Shown: positions 40,519-51,555, counted from the stretch's first letter. The stretch: 64,000 nt of DNA from Chamaesiphon sp. 336R_metabinner_41 (GCA_025359915.1 JANYDE010000039.1:32849-96848); one strand, 5' to 3'. Made by a program: numbers and translations. The notes: generated from the letters alone by a model not told the origin.

Positions 40519-41754
40519 ATGGCTACCGTAGCAACTCCACAGAAACTTCTCTCCATGCCATCTTCGCGCAATCTGACTCGACAGAAATTAATCTATGCAG
40601 CCATCGAATTATTTGCCAGTCAGGGGGTAAATGAGACTACTACCAAGCAGATTGCCGAATTAGCACAGGTGAATGAAGTTACCTTGTTTCGGCAATTTGG
40701 GAATAAACATGGTTTATTGTTGGCGGTAATTGAAGACGCGGATGTATTCGCCCAATTGGGGCAGAATTTGATCGCCGATTTGCCACCAGCGAATGGTTTG
40801 GCGCAGATGCTCAGGGAGTATGCCAATACTTGTTTGCAAGCATTAGAACAGACTCCCGCAGTGGTACGATCGTTAGTGGGAGAGTCAGGACAATATTCGA
40901 TCGAAAATCGCCAGGGTTTGGGACGTAGTTTCGACAGGGCTAATCGGCGCGTAGCTAAGTATTTGAAATCGGCGATTGGTGAATCTCAATCTGATTTACA
41001 ATTACCTGTCGAGCAATTAACTAGTTTATTAAATACGCTGTTATTTGGCTACGCAACGATCGAATTAACGAGCGAATTTCATGAGCTGTGGAGGGATCGA
41101 GAGGATTTTCTCGATCGAGTTGTTGCTCTATTTTTAGCAGGTACAATTTCTGCCCCAACTGCTAAATTAACATTAACAATTCCACTCGATTTACCAGAAC
41201 CAATCGTTCATCAGATCCTCCAACAAGCAAAAAAACATAGTCTTCAGACTTACGCTCTCACCTACGTCTTATTTGGAGCGGGATTGAGTGCGAGTGAGAT
41301 TGTCTGCTTGACTCGATCGAATCATCTTAGCACTAGCGATCGACAATTATTTCAAATCACCCAAGCATCGACACGTCAGGTACCGATTAATCAGTGGATT
41401 ATGGGCAAACGCTACGGCTCATATCTAAAAAATCCCCTGACACAATGGCTCCGCAGTCGCAAAGATAATCACGAAGCTTTATTTGTTGGTGCAGATGGAA
41501 ATCCATTAACTGAAACCCAATTGCGCCAACAGTGGCAAGAATTAGTCCGCGAAATGATCACCCCCACAGGCGAATCCCTAACCATCGAGCAAACTCAAGC
41601 CACTTGGTGCGTCGAAATGCTCACCAGAGGATTGACACTCGAAGCCATGCAAACTTTGACAGGATGGGAAGCTAGTCAACTCGAACCCTATGTCAAACGG
41701 GCGAAAGAGCAGACAGTATTAGCACAAGCCTTTAATCTCGATAAGACAGGGTGA
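40519..41754 (+). CDS. TetR-family regulator fused to a degenerate tyrosine-recombinase-like domain
   Basis: N-term TetR HTH KLIYAAIELFASQGVNETTTKQIAELAQVNEVTLFRQFGNKHGLL; C-term ALTYVLFGAGLSASEIVCL ... ALFVGADGNPLTETQLRQQWQELVREM ... TQATWCVEMLTRGLTLEAMQTLTGWEASQLEPYVKRA. Confidence 0.75.
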   Translation: MATVATPQKLLSMPSSRNLTRQKLIYAAIELFASQGVNETTTKQIAELAQVNEVTLFRQFGNKHGLLLAVIEDADVFAQLGQNLIADLPPANGLAQMLREYANTCLQALEQTPAVVRSLVGESGQYSIENRQGLGRSFDRANRRVAKYLKSAIGESQSDLQLPVEQLTSLLNTLLFGYATIELTSEFHELWRDREDFLDRVVALFLAGTISAPTAKLTLTIPLDLPEPIVHQILQQAKKHSLQTYALTYVLFGAGLSASEIVCLTRSNHLSTSDRQLFQITQASTRQVPINQWIMGKRYGSYLKNPLTQWLRSRKDNHEALFVGADGNPLTETQLRQQWQELVREMITPTGESLTIEQTQATWCVEMLTRGLTLEAMQTLTGWEASQLEPYVKRAKEQTVLAQAFNLDKTG

Positions 41755-41765
41755 CTTGTGGGTTA

Positions 41766-41802
41766 CAGATCCAAAGGCTTCTCAGAGAAGCCTTTAGATC
41801 TG
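41766..41802. terminator. Hairpin downstream of the TetR-fusion gene
   Basis: CAGATCCAAAGGCTTCTC-a-GAGAAGCCTTTAGATCTG, one mismatch; no U tract. Confidence 0.6.
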
Positions 41803-41929
41803 AGTGGGGATCTGGGGATTTGTTACGAAACTGAGCAGAAATAGCATTAGCATCTAGTTTCGTTTCCTAGAGCGGTAAAATAGAAAGCTATAAGTAAAAA
41901 TACCTGAACCACCATCTCATCTAACTAAT

Positions 41930-42451
41930 ATGCCAAGAACCCAGAAAAACGATAACTTCATCGATAAAAGCTTCACCGTCATGGCTGATATGCTGTTGAA
42001 GATGATGCCTACCAGCAAACGTGCCAAAGAAGCTTTCGTCTATTATCGAGATGGGATGTCCGCACAAGCTGATGGTGAGTATGCGGAAGCCTTGGATAAC
42101 TACGAAGAAGCCCTGCGCCTCGAAGAAAATGATTACGATCGCAGTTATATCCTATATAATATGGGATTGATCCATGCTAGCAATGGCGAACACGATCGAG
42201 CCTTAGCACTATACTTTCAAGCTGTCGAGCTAAATTCCCGCCTCTGTCAAGCCTTAAACAACATCGCGGTCATTTATCACTATCAAGGCGAAAAAGCCGC
42301 CGACGAAGGCGATATGACCTCCAGTGAAGCTTTTCTAGGTAAAGCCGCTGAATACTGGATTGAAGCAATCAAAATCGCGCCTAATAACTACATCGAAGCT
42401 CAAAACTGGCTCAAAACTACCGGACGCTCTCAAATCGATATCTATTTTTAG
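41930..42451 (+). CDS. ycf3: Photosystem I assembly protein Ycf3 (TPR)
   Basis: [81 protein letters not shown]. Confidence 0.97.
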   Translation: MPRTQKNDNFIDKSFTVMADMLLKMMPTSKRAKEAFVYYRDGMSAQADGEYAEALDNYEEALRLEENDYDRSYILYNMGLIHASNGEHDRALALYFQAVELNSRLCQALNNIAVIYHYQGEKAADEGDMTSSEAFLGKAAEYWIEAIKIAPNNYIEAQNWLKTTGRSQIDIYF

Positions 42452-42512
42452 TGAATAGTGAATGGTGTTAAAACATTCCTAGTCTCCTTTGTCCCCCAAT
42501 CCCCACACTCCC

Positions 42513-42797
42513 ATGTTAGATCGCGAACAAGTACATAAAGTAGCCCTTCTCGCTCGATTGGAACTGAGTTCTGAGCAAGAAGAAGAATATGCTGTCAAAA
42601 TGAGTAGTATTCTTGATTACTTCGATCAATTGAGTGAACTCGATACAGAAGGAATCGAGCCAACAACTAGAGCGATCGATATGAGTAATATTACTCGTCA
42701 CGATCACCAATCGTCATATCAAAATCTCACGGGAATTTATGATGCTGCACCGGATCGTGAAACAGATTTTTTCAAAGTACCAAAAATCATGGCTTAG
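42513..42797 (+). CDS. gatC: Asp-tRNA(Asn)/Glu-tRNA(Gln) amidotransferase subunit C
   Basis: MLDREQVHKVALLARLELSSEQEEEYAVKMSSILDYFDQLSELDTEGIEPTT; start revised from 42489. Confidence 0.95.
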   Translation: MLDREQVHKVALLARLELSSEQEEEYAVKMSSILDYFDQLSELDTEGIEPTTRAIDMSNITRHDHQSSYQNLTGIYDAAPDRETDFFKVPKIMA

Positions 42798-42853
42798 ATT
42801 TATTTTACGACTTACGAAGTACGACTTATTTTAATATTAGTAGAGAAGAAATT

Positions 42854-43081
42854 GTGTCCCACTCGATCGTTACCAATGTTTGCGAAGGTGTAGCTGACTG
42901 TGTAAATGCTTGCCCTGTCGCCTGTATTCATGATGGCCCAGGAAAAAATGCGCTAGGTACCGATTGGTATTGGATTGATTTTGATACCTGTATTGACTGT
43001 GGAATTTGTATTCAAGTTTGTCCGATCGAAGGTGCAATCATACCTGAAGAAAGACCAGATTTACAAGCAACACCCAGCTAA
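42854..43081 (+). CDS. 2x[4Fe-4S]-type ferredoxin
   Basis: VCEGVADCVNACPVACIH...DTCIDCGICIQVCPIEGAI; GTG start. Confidence 0.93.
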   Translation: MSHSIVTNVCEGVADCVNACPVACIHDGPGKNALGTDWYWIDFDTCIDCGICIQVCPIEGAIIPEERPDLQATPS

Positions 43082-43136
43082 TGATTCGTATTTTGGAAGG
43101 TGGGCAATACTGCCCACTAAACAACTAAAAAACTAT

Positions 43137-43562
43137 TCACTCTATTTGACAACGATCGCAACAGCCGCGCACCGTGATTTCATAGGCGTGAGCTTGTAAT
43201 CCTACACGCAATCGAGCAAATTCTACTACAGGCAATGCATCCCAGCCAATATCCTCGATCGATCCGCACTCCTGACAATGGAAATGGTGATGGGGTTCGA
43301 CTTTGGCATCATAGCGCGAGACCCCCGCTTCGAGCAGTACTTCGCGAATTAGCCCAGCCGTGCGCAAAGCTTGCAAAGAGCTATAGATTGTCGCTTGCGA
43401 AGAAATGGGGCAATGTTGATTCAAATCCACCAGGAGTTGCTCGACCGTGGGATGATCGGTACGCGAGAGCAAATTGGCATACACTGCAAATCGTTGGGGA
43501 GTCACTCGCAAGCCTTTAGCTTTGAGCGTTTTGACGATCGCGTCTGTTGATGACTGGGGCAT
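43137..43562 (-). CDS. Fur-family regulator (PerR-like)
   Basis: LKAKGLRVTPQRFAVY...TIYSSLQALRTAGLIREV...HHHFHCQECGSIEDI...GCCDRC. Confidence 0.88.
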   Translation of the reverse strand: MPQSSTDAIVKTLKAKGLRVTPQRFAVYANLLSRTDHPTVEQLLVDLNQHCPISSQATIYSSLQALRTAGLIREVLLEAGVSRYDAKVEPHHHFHCQECGSIEDIGWDALPVVEFARLRVGLQAHAYEITVRGCCDRCQIE

Positions 43563-43799
43563 TGCGAAAAGACTAGGGACTAGAAACTAGTGGCTAGTAT
43601 AAAGAGACACTTACTGTGATTTTCAATTATAATCCCGAAATTCCTAGGACGACAACTAAATTTTAGATATTCTTAATCTTGACTTTTTCCTAAATTGGAA
43701 TTATTCTGAGATGTATAGATTTAATGTCACAAGTTACAGTTATCGATGTCGATAATGGTGGACTGTAGACTCAATATAATTATTTACTAGGAGCAAATC

Positions 43800-44327
43800 A
43801 TGGCTGCGATCGACCAAGTGCCCGATGTTGTGTTTAAAACTCGCGTTCGCGATGAGTCCATTGGTGGTGAAAACCCTTTCAAATGGCAAGATGTAACTAC
43901 TAAAGATATCTTCGCTGGTAAAAAAGTAGTCATCTTCTCACTCCCAGGTGCATTTACACCTACTTGCTCTTCTACTCACCTCCCTGGTTATGAAGCAGCA
44001 TACGCCGAAATGAAAGGATTGGGCGTAGATGAAGTTTACTGTCTGTCCGTCAATGATGCGTTCGTCATGTACCAATGGGGCATCAAGCTCGGTGCTAAAA
44101 ACGTTAAGCTACTGCCCGATGGCAACGGCGAATTCAGCCGCAAAATGGGGATGTTGGTCGAGAAGTCCAACTTAGGCTTTGGGATGCGTTCTTGGCGGTA
44201 TTCGATGCTAGTCAATGATGGCAAAGTTGAGAAAGTATTCGCAGAAGCTGGCTACAGCGACAACTGTGAAACCGATCCGTTTGAAGTCTCTGACGCTGGC
44301 ACCATGTTGGCTTATTTGAAAGGCTAA
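43800..44327 (+). CDS. Peroxiredoxin (Prx5/PrxII type), copy 1
   Basis: [52 protein letters not shown]. Confidence 0.95.
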   Translation: MAAIDQVPDVVFKTRVRDESIGGENPFKWQDVTTKDIFAGKKVVIFSLPGAFTPTCSSTHLPGYEAAYAEMKGLGVDEVYCLSVNDAFVMYQWGIKLGAKNVKLLPDGNGEFSRKMGMLVEKSNLGFGMRSWRYSMLVNDGKVEKVFAEAGYSDNCETDPFEVSDAGTMLAYLKG

Positions 44328-44421
44328 TTTAGGGGAAAGTTGGAGCTTGGGTAGAGCACTGCAAAGCCCAACTCTGACAACTTCGATCTCTTTTGGCTAA
44401 AAATAATAGTTACTACAAATC

Positions 44422-44949
44422 ATGGATTCAATCTACCAATTGCCAGATGTTGTATTTAAGACTCGCGTTCGTGACGAATCCATCGGTGGTGACAACCCCT
44501 TCAGATGGCAGGATGTCACGACAAAAGATATCTTCGCTGGTAAAAAAGTAGTGATCTTATCGCTCCCAGGTGCATTTACGCCGACTTGCTCTTCTACTCA
44601 CCTCCCTGGTTATGAAGCCGCATACGCCGAACTGAAGAAATTGGGTGTAGATGAAGTCTACTGTATCTCCGTTAATGATGCATTTGTGATGTATCAATGG
44701 GGACTCACCCTCGGCACTCAAAATGTCAAACTTCTACCCGATGGCAACGGTGAATTTACCCGTAAAATGGGGATGCTAGTTGAGATATCTAGCGAAGGTT
44801 TTGGGATGCGCTCTTGGCGTTATTCGATGGTTGTCCAAGACGGGAAAATTGAGAAGATTTTCTGCGAACCTGGTTTGAGCGATAATAGCGAAGAGGATCC
44901 TTTGGAAGTTTCTGACGCTGACACGATGTTGGCTTATTTGAAGAGTTGA
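44422..44949 (+). CDS. Peroxiredoxin (Prx5/PrxII type), copy 2
   Basis: [52 protein letters not shown]; tandem paralog of 43800..44327. Confidence 0.95.
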   Translation: MDSIYQLPDVVFKTRVRDESIGGDNPFRWQDVTTKDIFAGKKVVILSLPGAFTPTCSSTHLPGYEAAYAELKKLGVDEVYCISVNDAFVMYQWGLTLGTQNVKLLPDGNGEFTRKMGMLVEISSEGFGMRSWRYSMVVQDGKIEKIFCEPGLSDNSEEDPLEVSDADTMLAYLKS

Positions 44950-45038
44950 TAGTTGATAGTTAAATTTTTAGGGTGAGATTAAATTCCCTGCCCTAGAAGC
45001 AGTTTGGGTGAGTATCGAGAACCACAGGAAAGACACAC

Positions 45039-46388
45039 ATGAGCTATGATTTTGACTTATTCGTAATTGGTGCGGGTTCTGGCGGGATTGCGACGGCGCG
45101 ACGGGCAGCCGAATATGGTGCCAAAGTCGGTGTTGCCGAATACGATAGACTCGGTGGTACCTGTGTCAATCGAGGTTGTATTCCCAAGAAACTGATGGTG
45201 TATGCTTCCCACTTCCCCGAACTGTTTACCGATGCGGCAGGTTATGGCTGGAGTGCGGTTAAGAGTCAGTTAGATTGGCCGAAAATGATGACAGCGGTGA
45301 ATGGTGAAGTCACCCGATTGAATGGGATTTATCAGCGAATGCTGGACAATTCCAAGGTAGAGCTGTTAGAGGGGCGTGGCAAGTTTATCGACCATCATAC
45401 AATTCAGGTGGGCGAACGAACTGTAACTGCGGATAAGATTTTGATTGCCGTGGGTGGTGTACCCGTACGTCCAGATATTCCAGGGATCGAACATGCGATC
45501 GTTTCTGATGATATATTTAATCTGCCAACCCAACCGAAAAAAATGGTAATTTTGGGTGCTGGTTATATTGGCTCGGAATTTGCCTGTATTTTGAATGGAT
45601 TGGGGACAGAAGTTACCCAGATTGTCCGCCCAGAAACGATCTTACGTGGTTTTGACAACGACTTGCGATCGGCAATCCAGACGGGGATGATTGAGCATGG
45701 TATCAAGATTATCAATAATGCTGGCGATTTATCGATCGAAAAAACAGCTACTGGTGTCAGTGTCACCGTCACCACCAAAGATGGAACATCGACAATCCTT
45801 GCTGATGCTGTCAGTTTAGCAGCACTCGGACGCAAGCCAAATACAGCTAATCTGGGACTGGAAAACGTCGATGTCAAAACCCATCATGGCGCGATCCTCG
45901 TCGATAAATACAGCCAGACGAATGTCGAAAATATCTACTCCGTCGGCGACTGTACCGATAATATCCAACTTACTCCTGTCGCTATTAACGAAGGTCGTGC
46001 TTTTGCCGATACAATGTTTGGGAATAAACCCCGCACCATGAGCTATGCGGATATTCCGACGGCGATATTTACTACCCCTGAAGCCGCAACTGTTGGCTTA
46101 ACCGAAGAAGAAGCGCGAGAACTACATGGCGATGCCATCAAAATCTATCGCAGTAGCTTCCGTCCGATGTACTATGTATTGCCAGCTAAACAGGAAAAAA
46201 CACTGATGAAGCTAGTGGTAGATACTAAAACAGATCGAGTTCTCGGTGCTCACATGGTGGGAGATCATGCCGCAGAAATCATTCAAGGTGTGGCAATTGC
46301 GGTAAAAATGGGCGCGACGAAGGCAGATTTTGATGCAACTGTGGGGATTCATCCTAGCTCCGCTGAGGAATTTGTAACGATGAGATGA
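45039..46388 (+). CDS. gor: Glutathione-disulfide reductase
   Basis: FVIGAGSGGIATARRAAEYGAKVGVAEYDRLGGTCVNRGCIPKKLMVYAS; C-terminal GIHPSSAEEFVTMR. Confidence 0.95.
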   Translation: MSYDFDLFVIGAGSGGIATARRAAEYGAKVGVAEYDRLGGTCVNRGCIPKKLMVYASHFPELFTDAAGYGWSAVKSQLDWPKMMTAVNGEVTRLNGIYQRMLDNSKVELLEGRGKFIDHHTIQVGERTVTADKILIAVGGVPVRPDIPGIEHAIVSDDIFNLPTQPKKMVILGAGYIGSEFACILNGLGTEVTQIVRPETILRGFDNDLRSAIQTGMIEHGIKIINNAGDLSIEKTATGVSVTVTTKDGTSTILADAVSLAALGRKPNTANLGLENVDVKTHHGAILVDKYSQTNVENIYSVGDCTDNIQLTPVAINEGRAFADTMFGNKPRTMSYADIPTAIFTTPEAATVGLTEEEARELHGDAIKIYRSSFRPMYYVLPAKQEKTLMKLVVDTKTDRVLGAHMVGDHAAEIIQGVAIAVKMGATKADFDATVGIHPSSAEEFVTMR

Positions 46389-46518
46389 CATTAGTTGATA
46401 GTTGATAGTTGATAGTTGGGTTGTTAGGATGGGGCTTTAAACCCTTGTTCTTTCTAAACCACTAAAGCACTAAACCACTAATTTTCCACAGAGAATCACC
46501 TAAGTATTTTGCCCAATA

Positions 46519-47574
46519 ATGAATAAGCCCAGGCTAGTTATTACATTAGGCGATCCTGCCGGAATTGGGACAGAAGTTGTGCTCAAGGCTGTGCGAGATC
46601 GCTCTTTAGCTGCCTACGATTTTACCTTAGTCGGCAATCTAGATCTATTAATTGATCGGTATCAGCAGTTGCGCCAGCAGATCCCGTCAACAGTTGAGTT
46701 AGCCAATCCGACTGACTTAAATATTATCGATGTACCGCTGGATCAAAACATTAAGAATGGTATTAAAATCGGACAAGGTAACTCCGCTAGTGGTAAAGCG
46801 AGTTTCGCCTATCTGGATCTGGCGATCGATCGAACATTAGCAGGTGACTTTGACGCAATTGTCACCGCTCCCATCGCTAAATCGGCTTGGTTGGCTGCCG
46901 GACATCATTTCCCTGGTCAAACCGAGTTACTCGCGCTCAAGGCGAATATAGACTGCTTTGGGATGCTATTTGTCGGTGTCTCCCCCCACACGGGTTGGAC
47001 ATTGAGAACGCTACTAGCGACGACACATATTCCGCTAGATCGGATCTCTCAAGCCCTCACGCCAGCATTGCTAAATCTCAAATTGGGGTTATTAGTTGAG
47101 TGTTTGCAGGCAGATTTTGGGTTACAATCGGGTACAATCGCGATCGCTGGACTCAATCCTCACAGTGGTGAAGGTGGACAATTAGGACGTGAAGAAGTCG
47201 ATTGGATGGATGGTTGGTTGGAGACGGCGCGAGATATTTATCCACAGTACAAATTGCTGGGACTTTTACCGCCAGATACGATGTGGGTTAAACCAGGACA
47301 AGCTTGGTTTGGCACTCATCCCCAGCCTCAAGCCGCAGATGCTTATTTAGCCCTCTATCACGATCAAGGTTTGATTCCAGTAAAATTAATGGCATTCGAT
47401 CGAGCAATTAATACGACAATTGGTTTACCATTTGTGCGAACTTCGCCAGATCATGGTACCGCTTTTGACATTGCCGGATTGGGGATTGCAGACGCACATA
47501 GTATGGTGGAAGCGATTAAGCTCGCGGCTGAATTAGTCGATGCTCGTTCTATATTAAAAACGCTTAGAAACTAG
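46519..47574 (+). CDS. pdxA: 4-hydroxythreonine-4-phosphate dehydrogenase
   Basis: [67 protein letters not shown]. Confidence 0.95.
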   Translation: MNKPRLVITLGDPAGIGTEVVLKAVRDRSLAAYDFTLVGNLDLLIDRYQQLRQQIPSTVELANPTDLNIIDVPLDQNIKNGIKIGQGNSASGKASFAYLDLAIDRTLAGDFDAIVTAPIAKSAWLAAGHHFPGQTELLALKANIDCFGMLFVGVSPHTGWTLRTLLATTHIPLDRISQALTPALLNLKLGLLVECLQADFGLQSGTIAIAGLNPHSGEGGQLGREEVDWMDGWLETARDIYPQYKLLGLLPPDTMWVKPGQAWFGTHPQPQAADAYLALYHDQGLIPVKLMAFDRAINTTIGLPFVRTSPDHGTAFDIAGLGIADAHSMVEAIKLAAELVDARSILKTLRN

Positions 47575-47589
47575 ACTTTTAGAATGACG

Positions 47590-48558
47590 TTATATCCCCG
47601 ACTTCTCCAAGAAGTCGGGGATATAACCCTCCAAAAAACCTAGAATTTCCGCATCAGTAGGTTGAGCATCAATTGCACCAGGTTGTTGTGTAGTCAAGGC
47701 TCCAGCCGCTGCTGCATAGCGAACTATTTCCATCCCCGATTTTCCCCCAGATCCTAACTGATGTAATATCCCCGCAACAAAAGCATCGCCAGCACCCGTG
47801 GTATCAACTGGATTAACCGCAAAAGCTGGTTGTTGTCCGATTTCGCCATCTAGCCAATACTCACAAATATTGCCGCCATCTGTCACAAAAATTCCTGAAG
47901 CTGCTGGTAAATGTTGATGCAGAGATTGTACTGACGTTTCACCATAAATTAATTCCGCTTCCTCTCGGGCAAATTTTACATAATTCGCTCGTTCTACTAA
48001 TCTTTGAATTTGAGGAATTGCAACTGTGGTGGATGTCCAAAAAGTTGGTCGCCAATTAATATCCACCATGATTTTGACGGCATGAGTCTGGGCTAACTCT
48101 ACTGCTTTCCAGGTACTCGCCGCACTGTTAGGATAGGCTAGAGCCAATGTCCCTACTAGTAAAAAATCTGCACCTATAAATAATTCTTCAGTTACTTCAC
48201 TCAGTTGAGCATCCGCAAATCTCTCAGTTGGAATATCCCCAAATCCACCAAATATTCGATCGCCATCGGCTGTTCTTAATACTTGGACTTGACGAGTTGG
48301 AGCGGTAATATGATGTTGGAGTCCGGCAATATCTACGCCTTCAGCTATTAATTTGTCTGCCAATTTTATGCCAGCTTCATCATTACCAACACAACCGATA
48401 AATCTCGATATGTCTCCCATTTTTACCAGCGCACAAGCAACATTTGCAGGCGCGCCACCAGGTAGAGCTGTCCACGATCTGACATGCTCGCTGCTGACTC
48501 CGCTCTGATTGGCTAATAGATCGAATAACACTTCGCCAAGACAAATGACTGTACACAT
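47590..48558 (-). CDS. PfkB-family carbohydrate kinase (fructokinase-like)
   Basis: MCTVICLGEVLFDLLANQSG; LPGGAPANVACALVKMGD; NPVDTTGAGDAFVAGIL. Start revised from 48675: the extra codons are a CTGTCAA repeat. Confidence 0.92.
   Translation of the reverse strand: MCTVICLGEVLFDLLANQSGVSSEHVRSWTALPGGAPANVACALVKMGDISRFIGCVGNDEAGIKLADKLIAEGVDIAGLQHHITAPTRQVQVLRTADGDRIFGGFGDIPTERFADAQLSEVTEELFIGADFLLVGTLALAYPNSAASTWKAVELAQTHAVKIMVDINWRPTFWTSTTVAIPQIQRLVERANYVKFAREEAELIYGETSVQSLHQHLPAASGIFVTDGGNICEYWLDGEIGQQPAFAVNPVDTTGAGDAFVAGILHQLGSGGKSGMEIVRYAAAAGALTTQQPGAIDAQPTDAEILGFLEGYIPDFLEKSGI
47591..47625. terminator. Hairpin between convergent pdxA and PfkB-family kinase, overlapping the kinase 3' end
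   Basis: TATATCCCCGACTTCT-cca-AGAAGTCGGGGATATA. Confidence 0.8.
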
Positions 48559-48654
48559 GAATTTTAGTTGACAGTTGACAGTTGACAGTTGACAGTTAAT
48601 AAGAGGAATCGTTCGCGGTAGCGTCTCTGGAAGAGAATCGAGCCAAATTTTAAG

Positions 48655-49734
48655 ATGAGTAGTAACGTAGACCAATTATTATCTAGTTATCATTATGACT
48701 TACCAGATGAGCTGATCGCACAGACACCAGTCGTACCGAGAGATCGATCGAGATTACTCGTCGTCGAACCCGAACGAGGTTATCAGCATCGCCACTTTCA
48801 TGAGATTGGCGATTTTTTGAACCCTGGAGATTTGCTCGTATTTAATAATACGCGGGTGATTCCAGCTCGGATTTATGGATTCAAAACAACAGGCGCAGTT
48901 GTCGAAATTTTGCTAATTGCCGAACAGCAACACAACTGCTGGTTAGCACTCGTAAAGCCAGGTAGAAAGCTCAAAATTGGTACCGAAATTATCTTTGCTG
49001 CCCGCGATCCTGATGGCAAGATCCCACAGATTACTGCCAAAATTATTGGTAGAGACGAGCAGACGGGTGGGAGATTATTGCAATTTGATTTACCAGACAA
49101 TATTCCGTTAATTTCCGTGCTCGCCGACTTCGGGGAAATGCCCTTACCACCCTACATCAATACTAGTACATCTACCCCCGAACAGTACCAAACAGTCTAT
49201 GCAAAAGTGCCTGGAGCAGTAGCTGCACCGACAGCCGGATTGCATTTTACACCCGAATTGCTCGATCGATTATTAGCTCAAGGTATCAACCAAACCCATG
49301 TTACCCTCCATGTCGGTATCGGCACTTTTCGCCCCGTCGAAGTCGAAGATATCACCACCCACCAAATGCACCATGAATGGCTAGAAATATCGCAGGAATC
49401 GATCGATCTAATCGCCGCCACAAAAGCCGCTGGTGGGAATGTATACGCGATCGGGACTACGGCAGTCCGAGTATTAGAAACAGCCGCTCAGACAGGCAAA
49501 TTGCAGCCTTACAGCGGCAATACCAATATCTTTATCTACTCTGGTTATCAGTGGCAAGTAGTCGATGGCTTAATTACCAATTTTCACCTCCCAGGATCGA
49601 GCTTGATGATGTTAGTTAGTGCCATGATTGGTAGACAAAGATTATTGGATTTATATCAGATTGCGATCGACGAGCAGTATCGCTTTTATTCATTCGGTGA
49701 TGCGATGTTAATCCGCAGTAATCATGCGAGCTGA
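48655..49734 (+). CDS. queA: S-adenosylmethionine:tRNA ribosyltransferase-isomerase
   Basis: YHYDLPDELIAQTPVVPRDRSRLLVV; FNNTRVIPARIYG; PTAGLHFTPELLDRL; NFHLPGSSLMMLVSA. Confidence 0.97.
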   Translation: MSSNVDQLLSSYHYDLPDELIAQTPVVPRDRSRLLVVEPERGYQHRHFHEIGDFLNPGDLLVFNNTRVIPARIYGFKTTGAVVEILLIAEQQHNCWLALVKPGRKLKIGTEIIFAARDPDGKIPQITAKIIGRDEQTGGRLLQFDLPDNIPLISVLADFGEMPLPPYINTSTSTPEQYQTVYAKVPGAVAAPTAGLHFTPELLDRLLAQGINQTHVTLHVGIGTFRPVEVEDITTHQMHHEWLEISQESIDLIAATKAAGGNVYAIGTTAVRVLETAAQTGKLQPYSGNTNIFIYSGYQWQVVDGLITNFHLPGSSLMMLVSAMIGRQRLLDLYQIAIDEQYRFYSFGDAMLIRSNHAS

Positions 49735-49852
49735 GATAACAGTCAATAGCAATTCTGAATCAAAAATCAGCAGATCTCTTTCTTAACTCTGCGCTCTCTA
49801 ATGATGGTGTGCGGTTTGAAAAAGGATCTCTGATTGTAATTAAAAAGCGGTA

Positions 49853-49895
49853 ACTTTACTAGTAAGGAATATAATATTTCTTACCAGTAAAGTTG
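49853..49895. terminator. Hairpin between queA and lysS
   Basis: AACTTTACTAGTAAG-gaatataatattt-CTTACCAGTAAAGTT, one mismatch. Confidence 0.7.
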
Positions 49896-49897
49896 AT

Positions 49898-51454
49898 TTA
49901 CTCGTCTCCAGATTGTTCAGTTACTTCTGGTTTCAGCAGTGGGAAAGCGATCGCGTCGCGAATACTGGCACAATCACATAAGAGCATCACTAATCGATCG
50001 ATCCCAATTCCCAATCCGCCAGTAGGTGGCATCCCGTATTCTAGAGCCGTGAGGAAGTCTTCATCGACATCGTGAGCTTCGTTATCGCCCTCGGCTTTGC
50101 GGGCGGCCTGAGCTTCTAGGCGTTCCCGTTGATCGACAGGATCGGTTAATTCTGAGAAACTATTAGCTAGTTCGCGCCCGACTGCAAATAGTTCAAAGCG
50201 TTCGACGATGCCTGGTTTCGATCGATGTGGCTTCGCTAATGGCGAGATTTCCGTGGGATAATCGGTAACAAAAGTGGGCTGAATTAGGGTTGATTCACAC
50301 TTTTGCTCGAATACCTCGTTCAAGAGTTTTCCGAGGGTTTTAACGTCATTACAGCCATGAATCCCAGCAGCTTTGACGGCTGTTTGGGCTGTCTCTAGAT
50401 TGTCGAAGGTACTAAAATCTAATCCGGTAGTTTCTTTGACGATATCGTTCATCGTCACTCGTCGCCAGGGTGCTGTCAGACTAATTGGGGTTTCTTGATA
50501 GGTGATTTCCAGGGTTCCCAGTACTGATTGCGCGACGGTGGTTATCATATCCTCGGTGAGCGTCATCATATCCTCGTAGTCAGCATAGGCTTGATATACC
50601 TCGATGCTGGTGAATTCAGGATTGTGGCGAGTGGAGACACCTTCGTTGCGGAAAATTCGCCCTAGTTCAAATACTTTCTCGAAGCCGCCGACGATGAGGC
50701 GTTTGAGGTGTAGCTCGGTGGCTATCCGCAGGTACAGCGGCATCTCTAGGGTATTGTGATAGGTATTAAATGGACGCGCGTCGGCTCCACCTGCTTCTGA
50801 TTGCAAGACAGGGGTTTCGATTTCGATGAAGTCGAGGTTTTCGAGATAGCGACGAATTCCGGCGGTAATGAGGGAGCGTTTTCTAAAGGTGTCGCGTACC
50901 GATGGATTGACGATTAAATCGACGTAGCGTTGACGGTAACGTTTAGCGACATCGGTTAAACCATGCCATTTGTCGGGGAGGGGGAGTAGGGATTTTGTCA
51001 ACATTACATACTCGTTGACGAGAATTGATAGTTCGCCTTTCTCGGTGCGTTTAATCGTTCCCTTCACGCCGAGAATATCACCGACATCGGTTAATTGTTT
51101 GAGATGACTAAAAGCATCGGGAAGATTTGGCATCCCTTCCTCTATCTGTGGCTTACTTAGATAGAGCTGAATCGTACCTGTCTCGTCTTGAATACTAAAA
51201 AAAGCTAATTTACCCATCACCCGCCGTGCTAAAATGCGTCCGGCGATCGAGACGGGGATATCTACTTCCTCACCACTAGCTAAATCCTTATACTCTAGCT
51301 GTAACGCAGCGGCTTGGTGAGTAGATATCCAGTTGTAAGCGTAGGGATTCATCCCTATTTCGCGGAGTTTGTCGGCTTTAACCAGGCGCGTAGCCCGAAT
51401 TTCGGCTAATGTCGAATGTGGTTCTGGCTGTTGGGGCGACTGTTGCTTGGACAT
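49898..51454 (-). CDS. lysS: Lysyl-tRNA synthetase (class II)
   Basis: [76 protein letters not shown]. Confidence 0.97.
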   Translation of the reverse strand: MSKQQSPQQPEPHSTLAEIRATRLVKADKLREIGMNPYAYNWISTHQAAALQLEYKDLASGEEVDIPVSIAGRILARRVMGKLAFFSIQDETGTIQLYLSKPQIEEGMPNLPDAFSHLKQLTDVGDILGVKGTIKRTEKGELSILVNEYVMLTKSLLPLPDKWHGLTDVAKRYRQRYVDLIVNPSVRDTFRKRSLITAGIRRYLENLDFIEIETPVLQSEAGGADARPFNTYHNTLEMPLYLRIATELHLKRLIVGGFEKVFELGRIFRNEGVSTRHNPEFTSIEVYQAYADYEDMMTLTEDMITTVAQSVLGTLEITYQETPISLTAPWRRVTMNDIVKETTGLDFSTFDNLETAQTAVKAAGIHGCNDVKTLGKLLNEVFEQKCESTLIQPTFVTDYPTEISPLAKPHRSKPGIVERFELFAVGRELANSFSELTDPVDQRERLEAQAARKAEGDNEAHDVDEDFLTALEYGMPPTGGLGIGIDRLVMLLCDCASIRDAIAFPLLKPEVTEQSGDE

Positions 51455-51555
51455 ATTAGAATCAATCTAGGCTGGACTTTATATTCTAAGCTCTATCGAA
51501 CCTCACTGTCCTAATTCGCTGTCAACTATCAACTGTCAACTATCAACTAAATTAA

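Noticed and set aside
41761-41810. Possible tRNA-like fold after the TetR-fusion gene
   Set aside because: A single long hairpin only, with no T-loop GGTTCRANTCC or anticodon arm.
48559-48675. N-terminal extension of the PfkB-family kinase
   Set aside because: Encoded by a CTGTCAA heptamer array; the family-typical start MCTVICLGEVLFDLL is at 48558.
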